Origin: Setaria digitata | Taxonomy: Eukaryota; Nematoda; Chromadorea; Rhabditida; Setariidae | NCBI GenBank assembly: GCA_003640385.1 | Contig: RCAB01000565.1 | Coordinates: 1-38,045, forward strand | Length of the DNA stretch: 38,045 bases | Direction of reading: 5' to 3' | In this document: positions 37,140 through 38,045 of the stretch, one piece after another | Layout: each line of letters opens with the position of its first letter | Position numbering within the stretch: the first letter of the stretch is position 1 | The notes under the pieces: generated by a model | Databases searched by the model: none | What the model saw: the letters and a program-made list of their open reading frames with translations, nothing else | Told to the model about the DNA's origin: nothing | Program-made: the position numbers and the translations under genes

Positions 37140-37800
37140 GGTCTAGGACCTGGCCATACATACATTTCAATCATTGACTGGCACTTGGCCATACAAATGT
37201 ATTTCAAAGAACATATTGATTATTGACTGTAGTAGGACTATACACAGATGCAGACACACACACACACACACGCTGCAACGGATGTTCCGATTATTGACTG
37301 GGACTTGGCCATATGCTCACATTTCAAAAGATATTCTGGATATTGACTAGGATTTGGCTATGAATACTTATAGTGACACTTTTACTGTTTAATATGACTT
37401 TATTATAAATTTCCTGAAACATTTTTTTTACTGAATAGGCCATCATCATATGCGTACTTATATTTTGATCAATAGGCATATTTCATTGACTTGGCCATAT
37501 ATATGCATTTCATGGGACATTTTTATTATTGACTTAAGCTTGTCTAGGCACGTATGTTTCATGAAGTCCTTTATCACTGACTTAAGCATGTTCATAGGTT
37601 TCAAGATTTAACCATGCATTTACATTTTATAGAACATTTTTTATCGACTGGGACTTAGCTATGCACATACATTTCATCAGATATTTTATAACTGGCCAAA
37701 ACTCAGCCGTGTATATAAATTTTTATTATTGACTAGGACTTGGCCATGCACATATATTTGATGGGATAGTTTTATTACTGACTAGGGGCTGGAACAGTTG
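37140..37800. repeat. Degenerate tandem repeat of about 49 bp, roughly 13 units
   Basis: The core TTGACTGGGACTTGGCCATA recurs near 37,142, 37,173, 37,223, 37,294, 37,343, 37,425, 37,480, 37,528, 37,577, 37,645, 37,692, 37,728 and 37,778. Between cores is a theme like TGCACATACATTTCATGGGA and then CATTTTATTA. Complete units are 48 to 50 bp. An AC microsatellite at about 37,254-37,271 interrupts one unit. Confidence 0.8.
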
Positions 37801-38008
37801 ATGATGAGGAAATCTTCATTTTTGGCAAATGCTCCGTAAGTAATAAATTTGCGTTTTGATGAAAAGTTCCGAGCGTTTCAAAATACTAAAAAATATTTAT
37901 GAAATAAATGAACTCATATAAACAGAACATGATAATTTTTAAAAATTTAGCTGTATTCCTTTAATGGTTTTATTTCTGAAAAGACTATGTTTTGCAATAT
38001 TGCAAGGA

Positions 38009-38045
38009 ATGGCCGGAAGAAGAGTTATGCGGAGTGATCGAGAAG
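38009..38045 (+). CDS. Possible 5' end of a gene cut by the window edge
   Basis: After TTGCAAG the composition changes sharply to GC-richer text with an open frame MAGRRVMRSDREK to the last base. The other open reading through the same bases is E-W-P-E-E-E-L-C-G-V-I-E-K. Either suggests an exon. It is too short to identify. Confidence 0.3.
   Translation, partial: MAGRRVMRSDRE

Noticed and set aside
1..38045. Transposons, Wolbachia-derived inserts, tRNA, rRNA, SL RNA or CRISPR arrays
   Set aside because: I looked for transposase or reverse transcriptase motifs, bacterial-type dense coding, T-loop-like GTTCGAATC boxes, spliced-leader RNA sequence and regularly spaced identical repeats with unique spacers. 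None was visible. The tandem repeats present are diverged and without spacers.

Overview
This is a eukaryotic, strongly AT-rich window with short exons, many A/T homopolymer tracts and a gene content that points to a nematode, most likely a spirurid or filarial worm. The evidence is a nematode cuticle collagen, an invertebrate cytoplasmic intermediate filament with a lamin-type tail, TTTCAG-type 3' splice sites, and GT-AG introns of 0.07 to 1.8 kb. The filarial assignment is inference from composition and gene structure; nothing here proves the species.

Layout. Bases 1 to about 13,500 on the + strand hold the 3' part of a very large gene for a BLTP1/KIAA1109/Tweek/LPD-3 bridge-like lipid transfer protein. 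Twenty exons join in a single frame (2,970 bp), and there is evidence for an alternative or true 3' end further downstream. The - strand carries everything else. A complete eight-exon EXOSC7/RRP42 exosome gene (16,665 to 13,695) is convergent with the BLTP1 gene. Upstream of it is a short unrecognised reading frame (17,418 to 17,200). Next comes a twelve-exon cytoplasmic intermediate filament gene (24,740 to 18,678) with one assembly gap in the tail domain. After a 7.4 kb gene-free stretch there is a complete five-exon cuticle collagen gene (34,216 to 32,250). The last 3.8 kb has no supported gene except a possible first exon at the right edge.

The genes do not form an evident pathway. They are housekeeping and structural: lipid transport, RNA decay, cytoskeleton and cuticle. 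BLTP1 and EXOSC7 converge tail to tail with very close polyadenylation signals. The other - strand genes are in the same orientation but too far apart to argue for a compact operon.

Two features dominate the non-coding DNA. First, nine single-N gaps occur, seven of them flanked by near-identical direct copies of about 100 to 310 bp. These are best read as unmerged contig overlaps rather than biology, and one falsely duplicates a BLTP1 exon. Second, old, strongly diverged tandem repeats occur in introns and intergenic DNA, with units of roughly 22, 35, 49, 50 and 60 bp. One of them supplies duplicated splice-acceptor sequence immediately upstream of the intermediate filament start. I see no mobile element with coding capacity, no CRISPR array, no tRNA or rRNA, and no clearly new system. 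The most useful leads are the BLTP1 alternative 3' end, the GC-AG collagen intron, the duplicated splice sites of the filament gene and the unrecognised short frame.
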